Shown: positions 1-8,929 of the stretch, one piece after another
Numbering within the stretch: position 1 is the stretch's first letter
Layout of the letters: every line of letters begins with the position of its first letter
From: DATKBT01 sp035546295
Lineage (GTDB): Bacteria > Acidobacteriota > Thermoanaerobaculia > Multivoradales > Multivoraceae
Assembly: GCA_035546295.1 (NCBI GenBank)
Contig: DATKBT010000132.1
Coordinates: forward strand, 17,285 to 81,284
Length of the DNA: 64,000 bases
Direction: 5' to 3'
Notes under the pieces: generated by a model
Database searches by the model: none
What the model was told of the DNA's origin: nothing
What the model saw: the letters and a program-made list of their open reading frames with translations, nothing else
Made by a program: the position numbers and the translations under genes

Positions 1-405
1 GACCAGAACGGTGAGACGGTGGACTTCGGCGAGGTCTACGAGAAGGGGTACACCCTCGTGTACTTCTACCCGAAGGCCGACACCCCGGGCTGCACCAAGC
101 AGGCCTGCAGCCTGCGCGACGCGTACGTCGAGCTCACCGAGCAGGGCGTGCACGTGATCGGCGTGTCGACTGACTCCGTCGAGGCGCAGAAGGCGTTCGA
201 GGAGAAGTACGAGCTCCCCTTCACCCTGATTGCCGACACCGACAAGAAAGTCCTCTCGGCGTTCGGAGTGCCGGATCGCGGAGGCTTCGCCAGCCGCCAG
301 GCGTACCTGATCAAGGACGGCGAGGTGGTCTGGCGCGACACCACGGCGTCGACCGTCGAGCAGGCGACCGACGTGCTGGCCGCGATTCGCGAGCTCGGCG
401 ACTGA
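1..405 (+). CDS. bcp: Peroxiredoxin, Bcp/AhpC-TSA family (5' partial)
   Basis: The gene enters from the left edge; the frame is open from base 1 and the in-frame GTG at 19 is probably internal. It encodes the end of a thioredoxin-dependent thiol peroxidase that reduces hydrogen peroxide and organic hydroperoxides in the cytoplasm. The motif DTPGCTKQAC supplies the peroxidatic Cys (residue 31 counted from the window edge) and, five residues later, the resolving Cys typical of atypical 2-Cys BCP proteins. The following YELPFTLIAD and the C-terminal FLIxDG-like strand (AYLIKDGEVVWR) fit the family fold. About 20 N-terminal residues are likely missing. Family assignment is firm; the true start lies outside the window. 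Confidence 0.92.
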   Translation, partial: DQNGETVDFGEVYEKGYTLVYFYPKADTPGCTKQACSLRDAYVELTEQGVHVIGVSTDSVEAQKAFEEKYELPFTLIADTDKKVLSAFGVPDRGGFASRQAYLIKDGEVVWRDTTASTVEQATDVLAAIRELGD

Positions 406-606
406 GGACGGCGCGCCGGGATCCAGGAGCGATCACCAGGAGCACCAGGAGTCGGTGGCATTCCTGGCTTCGTCGCACCACCCGCCGTGCGCGACCGGAG
501 GAGAGGTCTTCCCCCTCCCCCAGCCAAGGTGACCACGCGCCCGCCGCGCGCGCTCGCTGGGCGCTCGCGCGTCCGGAGTCGCCCGCGACGTTCACGCGAG
601 CCGGGG

Positions 607-1086
607 TCACAGCCATCTGCGCACCCGCCGCCGGTAATCGCGGTAGGCGTCTCCGAACTCGCGTTCGAGGTACTCCTCCTCGGGCACGATCGCGAGCCGC
701 TGCAGCAGCAACGCGCAGAGCGGCGTGAGCAACAGGATCCAGGCGTTCCAGAGGAGGATCGAGAAGCCGATGCAGACCAGGACCATCTGCAGGTACATCG
801 GATTGCGGGTCAGCCGGAACGGCCCCTGCTCGACGATCTGCGTCGTCGGCTTCCACGGATTCTCGCTCTGACCGCTGGCGCGGACGATCACGACGGCCCA
901 CAACCCGAGCAGCAGGATCGCTCCGCCGACGATCAAGCCGCCGGTCCAGTAGCGCACGAGCGGGGGCGGCTCGAGCGCCAGGTCGATCGGCCACCACCGT
1001 TGGAGCACGACGCCGAGAAGGATCGTGACCAACGGCAGAGCCGGCGGGAAGATCCGCACGCGGGCAGCGCTGGGGCGCTCGCTCAT
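607..1086 (-). CDS. Isoprenylcysteine carboxyl methyltransferase-like membrane protein
   Basis: A 159-residue integral membrane protein with hydrophobic segments near residues 12-32, 46-70 and 100-130. The core motif GPFRLTRNPMYLQM matches the GPYRxxRHPxY signature of the ICMT/PEMT methyltransferase superfamily, and the Glu-rich EEEYLEREFGDAYRDY near the C-terminus is the usual SAM-binding end of bacterial members. In bacteria these proteins methylate small lipophilic or phospholipid substrates, but the substrate here cannot be told. The ATG at 1086 is the first start of the frame and lies just before the first hydrophobic segment. It stands alone and convergent to the peroxiredoxin gene. The His usual before the Pro of the motif is Asn here (RNP), common in this subfamily. 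Confidence 0.85.
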   Translation of the reverse strand: MSERPSAARVRIFPPALPLVTILLGVVLQRWWPIDLALEPPPLVRYWTGGLIVGGAILLLGLWAVVIVRASGQSENPWKPTTQIVEQGPFRLTRNPMYLQMVLVCIGFSILLWNAWILLLTPLCALLLQRLAIVPEEEYLEREFGDAYRDYRRRVRRWL

Positions 1087-1249
1087 GATTCGGCGATGAC
1101 GTGAAGGGAAGATCGTCGCCCGGCTCTTCTATCACTGTGCGCGATCTCGGGGAACCCGGTCCCGCCCGCACGCCGCAAGAGCGCAGGCGCGAAAGTCGTG
1201 GCCGGGCGAGAGAGCGGGAGCCGCCGTCGCGATTCGGTCTTGTCTCGGT

Positions 1250-1269
1250 CAGGTCACGATCAGGTCACG
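1250..1269. promoter_or_regulatory. Direct 9-bp repeats, one helical turn apart, upstream of the cytochrome/monooxygenase gene
   Basis: The 9-mer CAGGTCACG occurs at 1250-1258 and again at 1261-1269, an 11-bp period that places both on the same DNA face, about 85 bp before the start codon at 1354. A weak -10-like CACAAT follows near 1312. This could be a tandem operator; chance repetition in GC-rich DNA is not excluded. Confidence 0.22.
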
Positions 1270-1353
1270 GTCCGTTTCGGTGCCGGGCTGGCTTGGTCGG
1301 CGGGGTCGGTGGCACAATCGTCGCCACGATCACGAACCAGGAAGGGGACGACC

Positions 1354-2737
1354 ATGACGCCCACCAGGAGCCTTCGCCTCGCGACGGCCGCCGCGCTCGT
1401 TCTCGCGGTCGCCGGCGCCGTGCTCGCGGCCTCTCCCGCTTCGCCCAGCAACGCGGCCGCCGACACGGATCCCGTGACCTGGGCCGAGCACGTGGCGCCG
1501 ATCCTCTACCAGCGGTGCGTCGGCTGCCACCGACCCGGCCAGACCGCGCCGATGTCGCTGCTGACCTACGCCGAGGCGCGTCCCTGGGCGAAGTCCATCC
1601 GACAGGCGACGCACGATCTCACCATGCCCCCCTGGTTCGCCAACCCCGAGCACGGTGAGTTCCTGGAGGATCCGCGCCTCAGCGACGAGCAGCTCGACCT
1701 CCTCGCACGTTGGGTCCAGGCGGGCGCGCCGGCCGGCGACCTGTCGAAGGCGCCCGAGCCTCCGACCTTCACGTCGGAGTGGCAGATCGGCGAGCCCGAC
1801 GTGGTCTTCACCATGGAGCCGTTCGAGGTGACCGACGAGATGGAGGATCACTACCAGTGGCTCAAGATCGAGAGCCACCTCGAACAGGACCGCTGGATCA
1901 AGGCGATCGAGGTCCACCCCACCTTCCTGGAAGCCGTGCACCACCAGCTCACCTATCTGGGGCCGCCCGGCGCCACGATCCAGAGCGTCCAGGGCGCGGG
2001 AACGCTCGACCTCGACTTCGTCAGCGGCTGGGGTCCGGGCGTCGCGCCGCTGGTCTACCCCGAGGGGTACGGCATGCTGCTGCCGGCGGGCGCCACCGTC
2101 TTCTTCCAGATGCACTACCCACAAGACGTCCGGCCCCGGCACCGGCGGCGTCGACCAGTCCTCGGTCGGCATGACCTTCTACGACGAGAGGCCCGAGAAC
2201 CGGATCGCCACGCTGTGGATCGTCGACCCGGCGCTCGACATCCCGCCCGGCGTGGCCAGTTACCCCTCGGCCTCCTCGTTCACGGCCGAGCACGAGGCCG
2301 TGGTGTTCGACTTCACGCCCCACATGCACCTGCGCGGCAGGTCGATGCGCTTCACGGCGGAGTATCCGGACGGCGAGAAGGAGATCCTGCTCGACGTCGT
2401 CGACTACGACTTCAACTGGCAGCTCACCTACACGCCGACGGAGCCCAAGAGGATCCCGGCGGGAACGCGAATCGCCGTCGACGCGACGTTCGACAACTCC
2501 GCCGACAACCCCCTCAACCCCGACCCCAGCATCAACGTGAGGTTCGGTGAGAAGACGACCGACGAGATGATGGTCGGCTTCATCCACTACAGCTTCGTCG
2601 ACCAGGCCCTGCAGGACGACATGCCGACCTTCTCGGTCCCCGAGGGCATGCGGCAGCAGTTCGACCAGATCCAGCAGCTGCGCCAGCAGCAACGCGAGGC
2701 GAAGGCGGCGGCGGAGGCCACCGGCCGAGGGCTCTGA
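1354..2737 (+). CDS. Secreted cytochrome c / copper type II monooxygenase-like protein, frameshifted
   Basis: The reading starts at ATG 1354 after GAAGGGG, with a signal peptide (residues 1-35). Then comes a small cytochrome c-like domain with heme motif CVGCH (Cys55, Cys58, His59). The second half resembles the Cu(II) ascorbate-dependent monooxygenase fold: HYHKTSG, then PHMHLRG, whose HxH matches the copper-binding HxH of peptidylglycine monooxygenase-like domains. The frame changes at 2118-2120: removing one C from TACCCAC turns HYPQDV into HYHKTSGPGTGG and joins directly to the frame that runs to 2737. Corrected length is about 460 residues. Probable role: periplasmic or outer-membrane redox enzyme of unknown substrate. 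The break is either a real single-base insertion or a sequence error; both halves look under selection. Confidence 0.8.
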
Positions 2738-2791
2738 GTCGACGTCCCGTCGACACCGGTCGCGTTCGGGATGCGCTGCCTCCGCCTCGGA

Positions 2792-2818
2792 CTCTGCCTC
2801 TGCCTCTGCCTCTGCCTC
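2792..2818. repeat. CTCTGC hexamer repeat, 4.5 copies
   Basis: A perfect 6-bp tandem repeat (unit CTCTGC) fills the 3' junction between two convergent genes. Its last two bases overlap the stop codon region of the leftward hydrolase gene. It is a slippage-prone microsatellite and could alter the hydrolase C-terminus if it changed length. Confidence 0.9.
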
Positions 2819-4274
2819 AGGGCGCGGAGAAGGGAGGCCGTCGGATCTCGTCGAGACAGCTCACATCGAGGCCCCGCACCGTTCCGCTCTCCACGAACGA
2901 TTCGATCATCCCGACGACGCAGGCCACTCCGCGCATCCCGAGGAGCCCGTGCGGCGCCTCGGGGATGGTCGCGTGGAGCGCCCCGGGGAGCGCGGCAGCG
3001 AGCTCCGCGCCCCAGGACGGCGGCATCGATGGATCGAGCTCGCCGGTGAGCGAGAGGAGCGGAACGGCGATCTCGAGCGGCGCGTGGAAGTCGCCGGGGA
3101 CTTCGGCCGAGGGCCACGGCCCGCAGGTTCCGATCAGCTGGTCCCCCCAGGCCGGCCCGAGCAGCGTTCCTCGGCTCGCCCGCTCGAGCTGCGAACGATC
3201 CAGCCGCGCCACGTCCTCGCTGCACAGGAGCGACAGGAAGGCGCCGCCCGTGATGCCCGCGAAGGCCACTCCGATCCCCGCCGAGATCGCTCGGAGCGGC
3301 GCCAGGTCCCCGGCGGCGGCGGAAGTCAGCACGCGCGGCGCCTGGCTGACGCCGATCGGGTAGAAGAGCATCAGGCGCAGGGCGGAGGCGACCTCGAGGC
3401 GCGAGACGTCGAGCTCACCGGTCCCGAGCCGCCGGTCGAGGCTCTCGATCGATTCCGCCAGCCGGGGATAGGCCTGGTGGCAGGAAGCGTCGGCGGCACA
3501 GGCTTCGACGAGAAGCGCGAGGGTGCGGTCGAGGATTCGCGGAGCGTCGAGCACGCCGTTGCGTCCCGGCGGATAGGTCCCGAGCAGCGCCACCGTGCGA
3601 ACCCCCTCGGGGCGACGGCGCACCAGCTCGAGCGCGGTTCTGGTGCCGTAGGAGACGCCGAAGACGTTGACTCTCTTGTAACCCAACGCCTCGAAGGCGT
3701 CGGTGAGGTCGAGCACGGCATGGTGCGTGCCGTAGAAGCGGAGATCGTGGCTGCCGGCCAGCCGCTCGCGGCACTCGGCAGCGGCTTGCTCGGACTGGAG
3801 CGCCATGGCTTCGAGACCGCAGTCGAGGGCCCCCGACTCGCCGGTCCCGCGCTGCTCGACGAAGAGGAGGTCGCGCCGTCGCTGGAGACCGGCAAAGGTG
3901 GCGGCGTGCATCGGGAGCGCCGCGATCACCGAGGCGCCGGGGCCGCCCTCGAGCACGACGAGCGGATCGTCGAGCCGCTCGGCGGCGTCGGTCGCGGGAA
4001 GCACCACGACGCGGATCGGCAGCGTGCGGCCCTGAGGCGCCGCACGGTCCTCGGGCACCTCGAGCAGCGCGCAGCGCGCCGACCGTCCGGCGACCGTGCA
4101 GGGGGCGGCAGGCGCCGGCCGGTTGACGGCGGTGCTCGCGCCCGTACCGGCGGCACCGAGGAGCAGACTCGCGACCAGCACGGCTCCGCGCGCGCGACGG
4201 AGTCCGAGCGCCCGCCGAAGGCTGGCGGCCCCCTGCGCCACGAAGCGAACACACGCGATCGGAAGCGCTCGCAC
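2817..4274 (-). CDS. TAP-like alpha/beta hydrolase, exported
   Basis: A 485-residue alpha/beta hydrolase of the tripeptidyl aminopeptidase/proline iminopeptidase type. After a basic N-terminus and a hydrophobic segment (residues about 29-48, signal or anchor) come the oxyanion motif LEGGPGAS, the FVEQRGTGES strand, the nucleophile elbow GVSYGTR (Ser), the acid in LTGELDPSMPPS (Asp) and the catalytic His in EAPHGLLG. The four Cys residues before the cap region are typical of exported members. It probably releases N-terminal peptides or hydrolyses small amides in the periplasm. The start is GTG at 4274; a start closer to the hydrophobic segment is possible. It is convergent with the monooxygenase-like gene and ends inside the CTCTGC repeat. 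Confidence 0.85.
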   Translation of the reverse strand: MRALPIACVRFVAQGAASLRRALGLRRARGAVLVASLLLGAAGTGASTAVNRPAPAAPCTVAGRSARCALLEVPEDRAAPQGRTLPIRVVVLPATDAAERLDDPLVVLEGGPGASVIAALPMHAATFAGLQRRRDLLFVEQRGTGESGALDCGLEAMALQSEQAAAECRERLAGSHDLRFYGTHHAVLDLTDAFEALGYKRVNVFGVSYGTRTALELVRRRPEGVRTVALLGTYPPGRNGVLDAPRILDRTLALLVEACAADASCHQAYPRLAESIESLDRRLGTGELDVSRLEVASALRLMLFYPIGVSQAPRVLTSAAAGDLAPLRAISAGIGVAFAGITGGAFLSLLCSEDVARLDRSQLERASRGTLLGPAWGDQLIGTCGPWPSAEVPGDFHAPLEIAVPLLSLTGELDPSMPPSWGAELAAALPGALHATIPEAPHGLLGMRGVACVVGMIESFVESGTVRGLDVSCLDEIRRPPFSAP

Positions 4275-4362
4275 TTCGTCTCTACGCCCGGCCGGCGCCG
4301 AGATTAGCGGCTGCTCTCCCTTCTCGAGATTGACCGGACGGTCTCGATCGGCCTCGCCTTCT

Positions 4363-6483
4363 TCACGGTCCAGCTCGTGGCTTCCTCACGCGGATCGAGG
4401 CCTCGTGGCGCGAGCCGGGTCGTCCCGGTGTGGATCTCCACCCGGCCCACCCGGCGTGTACGTCCTGGCCGCCGGGTACCGGTGGCGGCCTGCCCGCGCC
4501 GAGGGAATCGTCTGGAGACGCCGTCAAGGGCCCGTCGAGCCGGAGGACCGCCTCCTGGCCGCCTCGGATCGTCACCGGCCCCAGCTCGCGGCCGTCGCCG
4601 ACGAGCACCCGATACTGGCCCGGGGCGAGCTCGACGACATCGCCGCCGACGGTGCCGCTGGCGACGACCTCGTCTCCCGACAGGACCTCGAAGCTGGAGC
4701 GCAAGGCGCTGCGCATGGCTTCCTGCAGCGCCTCACCGTCCGCGGCGTCGAGGTAGCGCCCGCCACCGAGCCGGGCCCAGCGCTCGAACTCCTCCTCGAG
4801 CATCAGCTCGTCGATGGCGAAGCCCACGATGTTGACCCGCACGTCGATGCCGGCCTGCGCGAGCTCACCGATCGCGGCCGCCGGGTCGCCGCCGCAGGTC
4901 TCCTCGCCGTCGGTGACGAGCACGATGAGGAGCGGACCGGAGGCGCCGGCGAGATCCTGACGCGCCCGGCTCAGCGAGTCGGCGATCGGCGTCTTCGCCA
5001 GGTTCTTGGCCTCGATCGAGCGGATCGTCGCGGCGGCCCGGTCGCGGTCGAGCGGAGCGAGCGGGATCTCGAGATCGGTACGGCAGGAGTCGGCCTCGCG
5101 GTGGCCAAAGACGCGCAGCGCGAAGGGCACGCCGTCGGGCAGCGTCTGGCCGGTGAGATCGAGGAGGGCGTCGCGGGCGAGCTCGATCCGGCGGGTGCCG
5201 TCGAGCCGCTGGAGCATGCTGCCCGAGGCGTCGAGGACGATCTCGACGGCGCCGACCGCGGAGGCGCTGCCATTCGCTTCGTCGGGGGCGAGCACGCGCA
5301 GCGTTCCGCGCGCGCTCCCCGGCTGGACGTCGACCGCGGCGGCGGCGAGCTGGCGATAGGACTGGCCGGTGAGATAGCGCACCTCGTAGGCTCCGGGATC
5401 GTCGGGGGCCTCGAGGCGCAGCGGATTCCCGCGGCGCGTGTAGGCGAAGTTGCCGTACTCGCGCTCGGGGGCTCCAGGCGGCACGATGGTGACGAAGTCG
5501 CCCTCGTTGTCGGGCCCGCTCCAGGTCACTTCGAAGGGCTCGCCGGCGACGATGGTTTCGCTCGGCTCGACCCTGGCGGCGACCGCTCCCACGTCGACCG
5601 GCGCCGAACCGATGACGGGATACCCGCTCGAGCCGAGGTGATAGCGCACCAGGTAGCGCCCCGGCTCGTCCGGGACCTGGATCTCGACGGGGCTCCCACT
5701 CGAGGTATAGGCGTATCGCCCGTATTCGCTCTCCGCCGCGTCCGGCGGGTCGATGCTGATGAAGTCGCGCTCGTTGTCGGGCCCCGTCCACGCCACCGGG
5801 ATCACGCTGCCGGCGTCCACGCGGTCGGGGACCTCGAGGGTCGCGCTCGCCCCGACCACGCTCACCGGCGTCGACGCGATCACCGGGTATCCGCTGACGC
5901 CGAGGTGGTAACGCACCACAAAGGTCCCCGGCTCGCTGGGCGCCGGCAGCTCGACGGGGCTCCCCTTCGAGGTGTAGGCGTAGGCGCCGTACTCGGAGTC
6001 GCCAGCATCCTCGGGATCGATGCTGATGAAGTCGCGCGGATTGTCGGGTCCGCTCCAGGTCACCGCCAGGGTCCCGCCCATCTCGGCGGTGGCGGGCGCC
6101 TCGAGCGTGGCGCTGGCCGGAGTCACCCGCACCGCCGCCCTCGCGAGCACCGGATAGCCGCTCTCGCCGCTGTGGTAGCGCACTTCGTAGTCCCCGGGGG
6201 TGCCGGGTCCGGGCAGGGTCGCGGGACTGCCTTTCGACGCGTAGACGTAGGCGCCGTACTCCCGCTCCGGCGCGCCGGCAGGATCGATGCTGATGAAATC
6301 CCGCTCGCCCGCGGGGCCGTTCCAGGTCACCACGATCTCCGCGCCGGCAGAGATCTCGGCGGGCGCGGAGACCGTGACCTGCCTCGCGAACCCGGCGGTC
6401 GAGCTCGCTATCGCGATCGAACAGAGCGCCAGGGCCGCCAAGGGATTTCGGGAAGAAATTGGAATCGGTCCCCGGAATCGCAT
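4363..6483 (-). CDS. Secreted protein with four Ig-like repeats and a VWA domain
   Basis: The start chosen is ATG 6483, preceded by AGGAG six bases upstream and followed by a signal peptide (LAALALCSIAIASSTAGFA); the frame is open further upstream without such support. Length 706 residues. Residues about 30-400 are four tandem repeats of roughly 88 residues, each with W-x-GP, DFISIDP (or DFVTIVP), an EYGxxAY block, a PGxYxVRYH strand and GYPV(I/L); the last repeat has diverged most. A von Willebrand A domain follows (about 420-610) with intact MIDAS: LDASGSM, the KTPIADSL Thr and VTDGEE. The last 50 residues are Gly/Pro/Arg-rich and look unlike a folded domain. It probably acts as a metal-dependent adhesion or surface-assembly protein; ligand unknown. 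Confidence 0.85.
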   Translation of the reverse strand: MRFRGPIPISSRNPLAALALCSIAIASSTAGFARQVTVSAPAEISAGAEIVVTWNGPAGERDFISIDPAGAPEREYGAYVYASKGSPATLPGPGTPGDYEVRYHSGESGYPVLARAAVRVTPASATLEAPATAEMGGTLAVTWSGPDNPRDFISIDPEDAGDSEYGAYAYTSKGSPVELPAPSEPGTFVVRYHLGVSGYPVIASTPVSVVGASATLEVPDRVDAGSVIPVAWTGPDNERDFISIDPPDAAESEYGRYAYTSSGSPVEIQVPDEPGRYLVRYHLGSSGYPVIGSAPVDVGAVAARVEPSETIVAGEPFEVTWSGPDNEGDFVTIVPPGAPEREYGNFAYTRRGNPLRLEAPDDPGAYEVRYLTGQSYRQLAAAAVDVQPGSARGTLRVLAPDEANGSASAVGAVEIVLDASGSMLQRLDGTRRIELARDALLDLTGQTLPDGVPFALRVFGHREADSCRTDLEIPLAPLDRDRAAATIRSIEAKNLAKTPIADSLSRARQDLAGASGPLLIVLVTDGEETCGGDPAAAIGELAQAGIDVRVNIVGFAIDELMLEEEFERWARLGGGRYLDAADGEALQEAMRSALRSSFEVLSGDEVVASGTVGGDVVELAPGQYRVLVGDGRELGPVTIRGGQEAVLRLDGPLTASPDDSLGAGRPPPVPGGQDVHAGWAGWRSTPGRPGSRHEASIRVRKPRAGP

Positions 6484-6996
6484 CGAGATCTCCTCTCGTC
6501 GAGTGGTGAACGCAGCATCTGCGGCGGCTCCCGACCGCACGGGATCGCCGGTGAACCGGCGCCGCTCCAGAGCCATGGCCGGCTCCCGAGTGGGCCGGCT
6601 CACTGGAGGGTCCATTCTAGGAGCCCCCGACCGAGCGCGGCGCCGTCGTGGATCCCGAATCCGGTTTCGGGTCGTCCAGCTCAGCTCCTCGCACCAGTTC
6701 GCGGATCCACCAGGCTTCGAGGAGAAGACGATTCGCGTGGACCGTCGGGACCGGACCGAGAGGCTCCTGCCTGGAGATCCGCAGGGAAGGGGGAGCCACC
6801 AGAGCTCGCGTCACCGCGCAGCGGTGCGCACAACCGGCTCCGTGTGAGCTCCCCGGCGACCGCGTGGCGACTTCGCGAAGTCGGCGCCGACTCTACGTTC
6901 TCGGGCGCCCGTCTCGGCGTCCGCCCCGGCCGCTCCCTCGATGAGTCGTGGAGTACCATCGACGATCGAACCAACACCTCGACAAAGGAGACGCCC
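6484..6996. other. Divergent intergenic region, no gene seen
   Basis: A 513-bp spacer between the leftward VWA gene and the rightward cytochrome-dehydrogenase gene must carry both promoters. No convincing -35/-10 pair, hairpin terminator or small gene stood out. The only clear signals are the two ribosome-binding sites at its ends. Confidence 0.5.
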
Positions 6997-8694
6997 TTGC
7001 GCCCGGAGCGATTCCCCGACGTCGTCCGAGCTCCCCTGCTCGCAGCGGCCCTCCCCCTCCTGGTCGCACAGGCCGCCCCGGCTCAGGCCCCGCCGAGCGC
7101 GGGCTCCGGCGATCGCGTCGACTACGCGAGCGAGATCCGTCCTCTGCTCGCCAGCTATTGCTACGAGTGCCACGGACCGGAGCGGGCGACGCGCGAGGCG
7201 AACCTGCGCCTCGACGAGAAGCGCTTCGCGTTCCGCGACCTGGGCGGCTATCACGCCATCGTGCCCGGCCGGCCGGAGGAGAGCGAGCTCTACCTGCGCA
7301 TCGCGTCCGAGTTCGCCGAGGACCGCATGCCCCCCTACACCGCAGGCGTCCAGCTCAGCGACGAGCAGACCGGCCTGATCCGTCGCTGGATCGCGCAGGG
7401 GGCCGAGTGGCCGGAGGCAGCGGACACGGCCGAGGACGCCGCCGGAGATGCGACCAGCCGCGCCGCGGCGCGCCGGCGGTCTCCGGGGCTGCCGCCGGTC
7501 GAGCTCCCCGAAGCCCCGTTCGTCATCCACACCCACGACATCGCCGAGGTGCGCGTGTCGATCCTGGCGCGCGGGCTGTCGCACCCCTGGTCCCTGGCCT
7601 TCCTGCCGAGGGGCGACATGCTGATCACCGAGCGCGCCGGCAGCCTGCGTCTGGTCCGCGACGGCGTGCTCGTCGCCGAGCCGATCGAGGGCGTTCCGGC
7701 CGACGTGCTGGCCCGCGGCCTCTCCGGCTTGATGGAGGTGGCGGTCCATCCGGAATTCGACCAGAACCGGCTCGTCTACCTGACCTACACCCGCAAGCTC
7801 GGGGAGCGCACGGGGACGGTGGCGCTGGTGCGTGGACGTCTCGACGGAATGTCGCTGCGCGACGTCGAGGACGTGTTCGTCGCCGAGCCCTGGCTCGGCG
7901 ACGATGGCGTGCCGGCCGACAACCCGAACGTCCAGCTCGCCTCCACCGCAGCGGCGCGGCTCCTCTTCGCTCCCGATGGCCGGCTGTTCATGACCATGGG
8001 AGGCGCCTTCGGCGTCGAGCGAGAGGACGGCACCTCGAGCTTCCTCGGCAAGGCGATGCTGGCCCAGGACCCGAGCAGTCACGCCGGCAAGCTCCTGCGC
8101 CTCGAAGACGACGGCTCGCCACCCGCAGACAACCCGTTCGTGGGCCGCCAGGGCTACCGGCCCGAGATCTACTCGCTGGGGCACCGCAACCAGCAGGGGC
8201 TGGCGCTGCATCCGGAGACCGGCCAGCCGTTCGCCACTGAGCACGGGGTGCAGGGCGGCGACGAGCTCAACGCCATCGAGGCCGGCGGCAACTACGGATG
8301 GCCGGTGGTCTCTTACGGCCGTCACTACGACGGGCCGCGAATCGCCAAGCAGCTCTGGCAGGAGGGAATGAAGGAGCCCCTCGTCTTCTGGGTGCCGTCG
8401 ATCGCGCCCTCGGGCCTCACCTTCTATACCGGCGACCGCTTCCCGGAGTGGCGAGGCAACCTCTTCGTCGGCGCGCTGATGGAAGGGCGTATCCCGCGTA
8501 CCGGTCACCTCGAGCGAATCGTCTTCAACGAGCGCGGCGAGGAGCTCCGCCGCGAGTCGATGCTGCGGGAGCTGCGCCAGCGGATCCGCGACGTCCGACA
8601 GGGCCCCGATGGGCTGCTCTACGTGCTGACCGAGGAGAACGACGGGGCCTTGCTCCGCCTGGAGCCGGCGCCGGGGTCCGTGGGCAGCCGGTAG
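6997..8694 (+). CDS. Cytochrome c - PQQ sugar dehydrogenase fusion, secreted
   Basis: Translation is placed at TTG 6997 because AAAGGAG lies six bases upstream and a signal peptide follows directly (LLAAALPLLVAQAAPAQA). Length 565 residues. Residues about 35-150 form a Planctomycete-type cytochrome c domain with heme motif CYECH and the distal RMPPYT Met. The rest is a six-bladed propeller of the soluble glucose/sorbosone dehydrogenase family: LSHPWSLAFLPRGDMLITER, the blade with GLMEVAVHPEF, then YSLGHRNQQGLALHP and EHGVQGGDELN, which carry the PQQ and calcium-binding positions of the family. It should oxidise an aldose or other alcohol and pass electrons to its own heme. The gene stands alone; the DNA strand upstream is antisense to the VWA gene. 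Confidence 0.88.
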   Translation: MRPERFPDVVRAPLLAAALPLLVAQAAPAQAPPSAGSGDRVDYASEIRPLLASYCYECHGPERATREANLRLDEKRFAFRDLGGYHAIVPGRPEESELYLRIASEFAEDRMPPYTAGVQLSDEQTGLIRRWIAQGAEWPEAADTAEDAAGDATSRAAARRRSPGLPPVELPEAPFVIHTHDIAEVRVSILARGLSHPWSLAFLPRGDMLITERAGSLRLVRDGVLVAEPIEGVPADVLARGLSGLMEVAVHPEFDQNRLVYLTYTRKLGERTGTVALVRGRLDGMSLRDVEDVFVAEPWLGDDGVPADNPNVQLASTAAARLLFAPDGRLFMTMGGAFGVEREDGTSSFLGKAMLAQDPSSHAGKLLRLEDDGSPPADNPFVGRQGYRPEIYSLGHRNQQGLALHPETGQPFATEHGVQGGDELNAIEAGGNYGWPVVSYGRHYDGPRIAKQLWQEGMKEPLVFWVPSIAPSGLTFYTGDRFPEWRGNLFVGALMEGRIPRTGHLERIVFNERGEELRRESMLRELRQRIRDVRQGPDGLLYVLTEENDGALLRLEPAPGSVGSR

Positions 8695-8929
8695 TCGCCA
8701 GCACCGAGGGCTGCGTGCTTCCCACTGTCGCCCGGGGCGCGCCTCCCCGTCGCGGCCGGCCTCCCTCCTGCCCCACCTTCGCGCGAAGGCGGGGGCACGA
8801 GAGCCGCCCCGGCAGAACAGCAGCGGGCGGGCCGGCAGCCGGCGGCGCGCGCGAGGTCCCGGGGGCGAGCGCTCGCCCGGATCGGCTCCACGGTCGGGTC
8901 GAAGCGGGCAGCGGACCCGCCGGAGCGCG

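Noticed and set aside
4096..6996. Long upstream extension of the cytochrome-dehydrogenase frame
   Set aside because: It runs antisense to the VWA gene; the ribosome-binding site and signal peptide place the start at TTG 6997.
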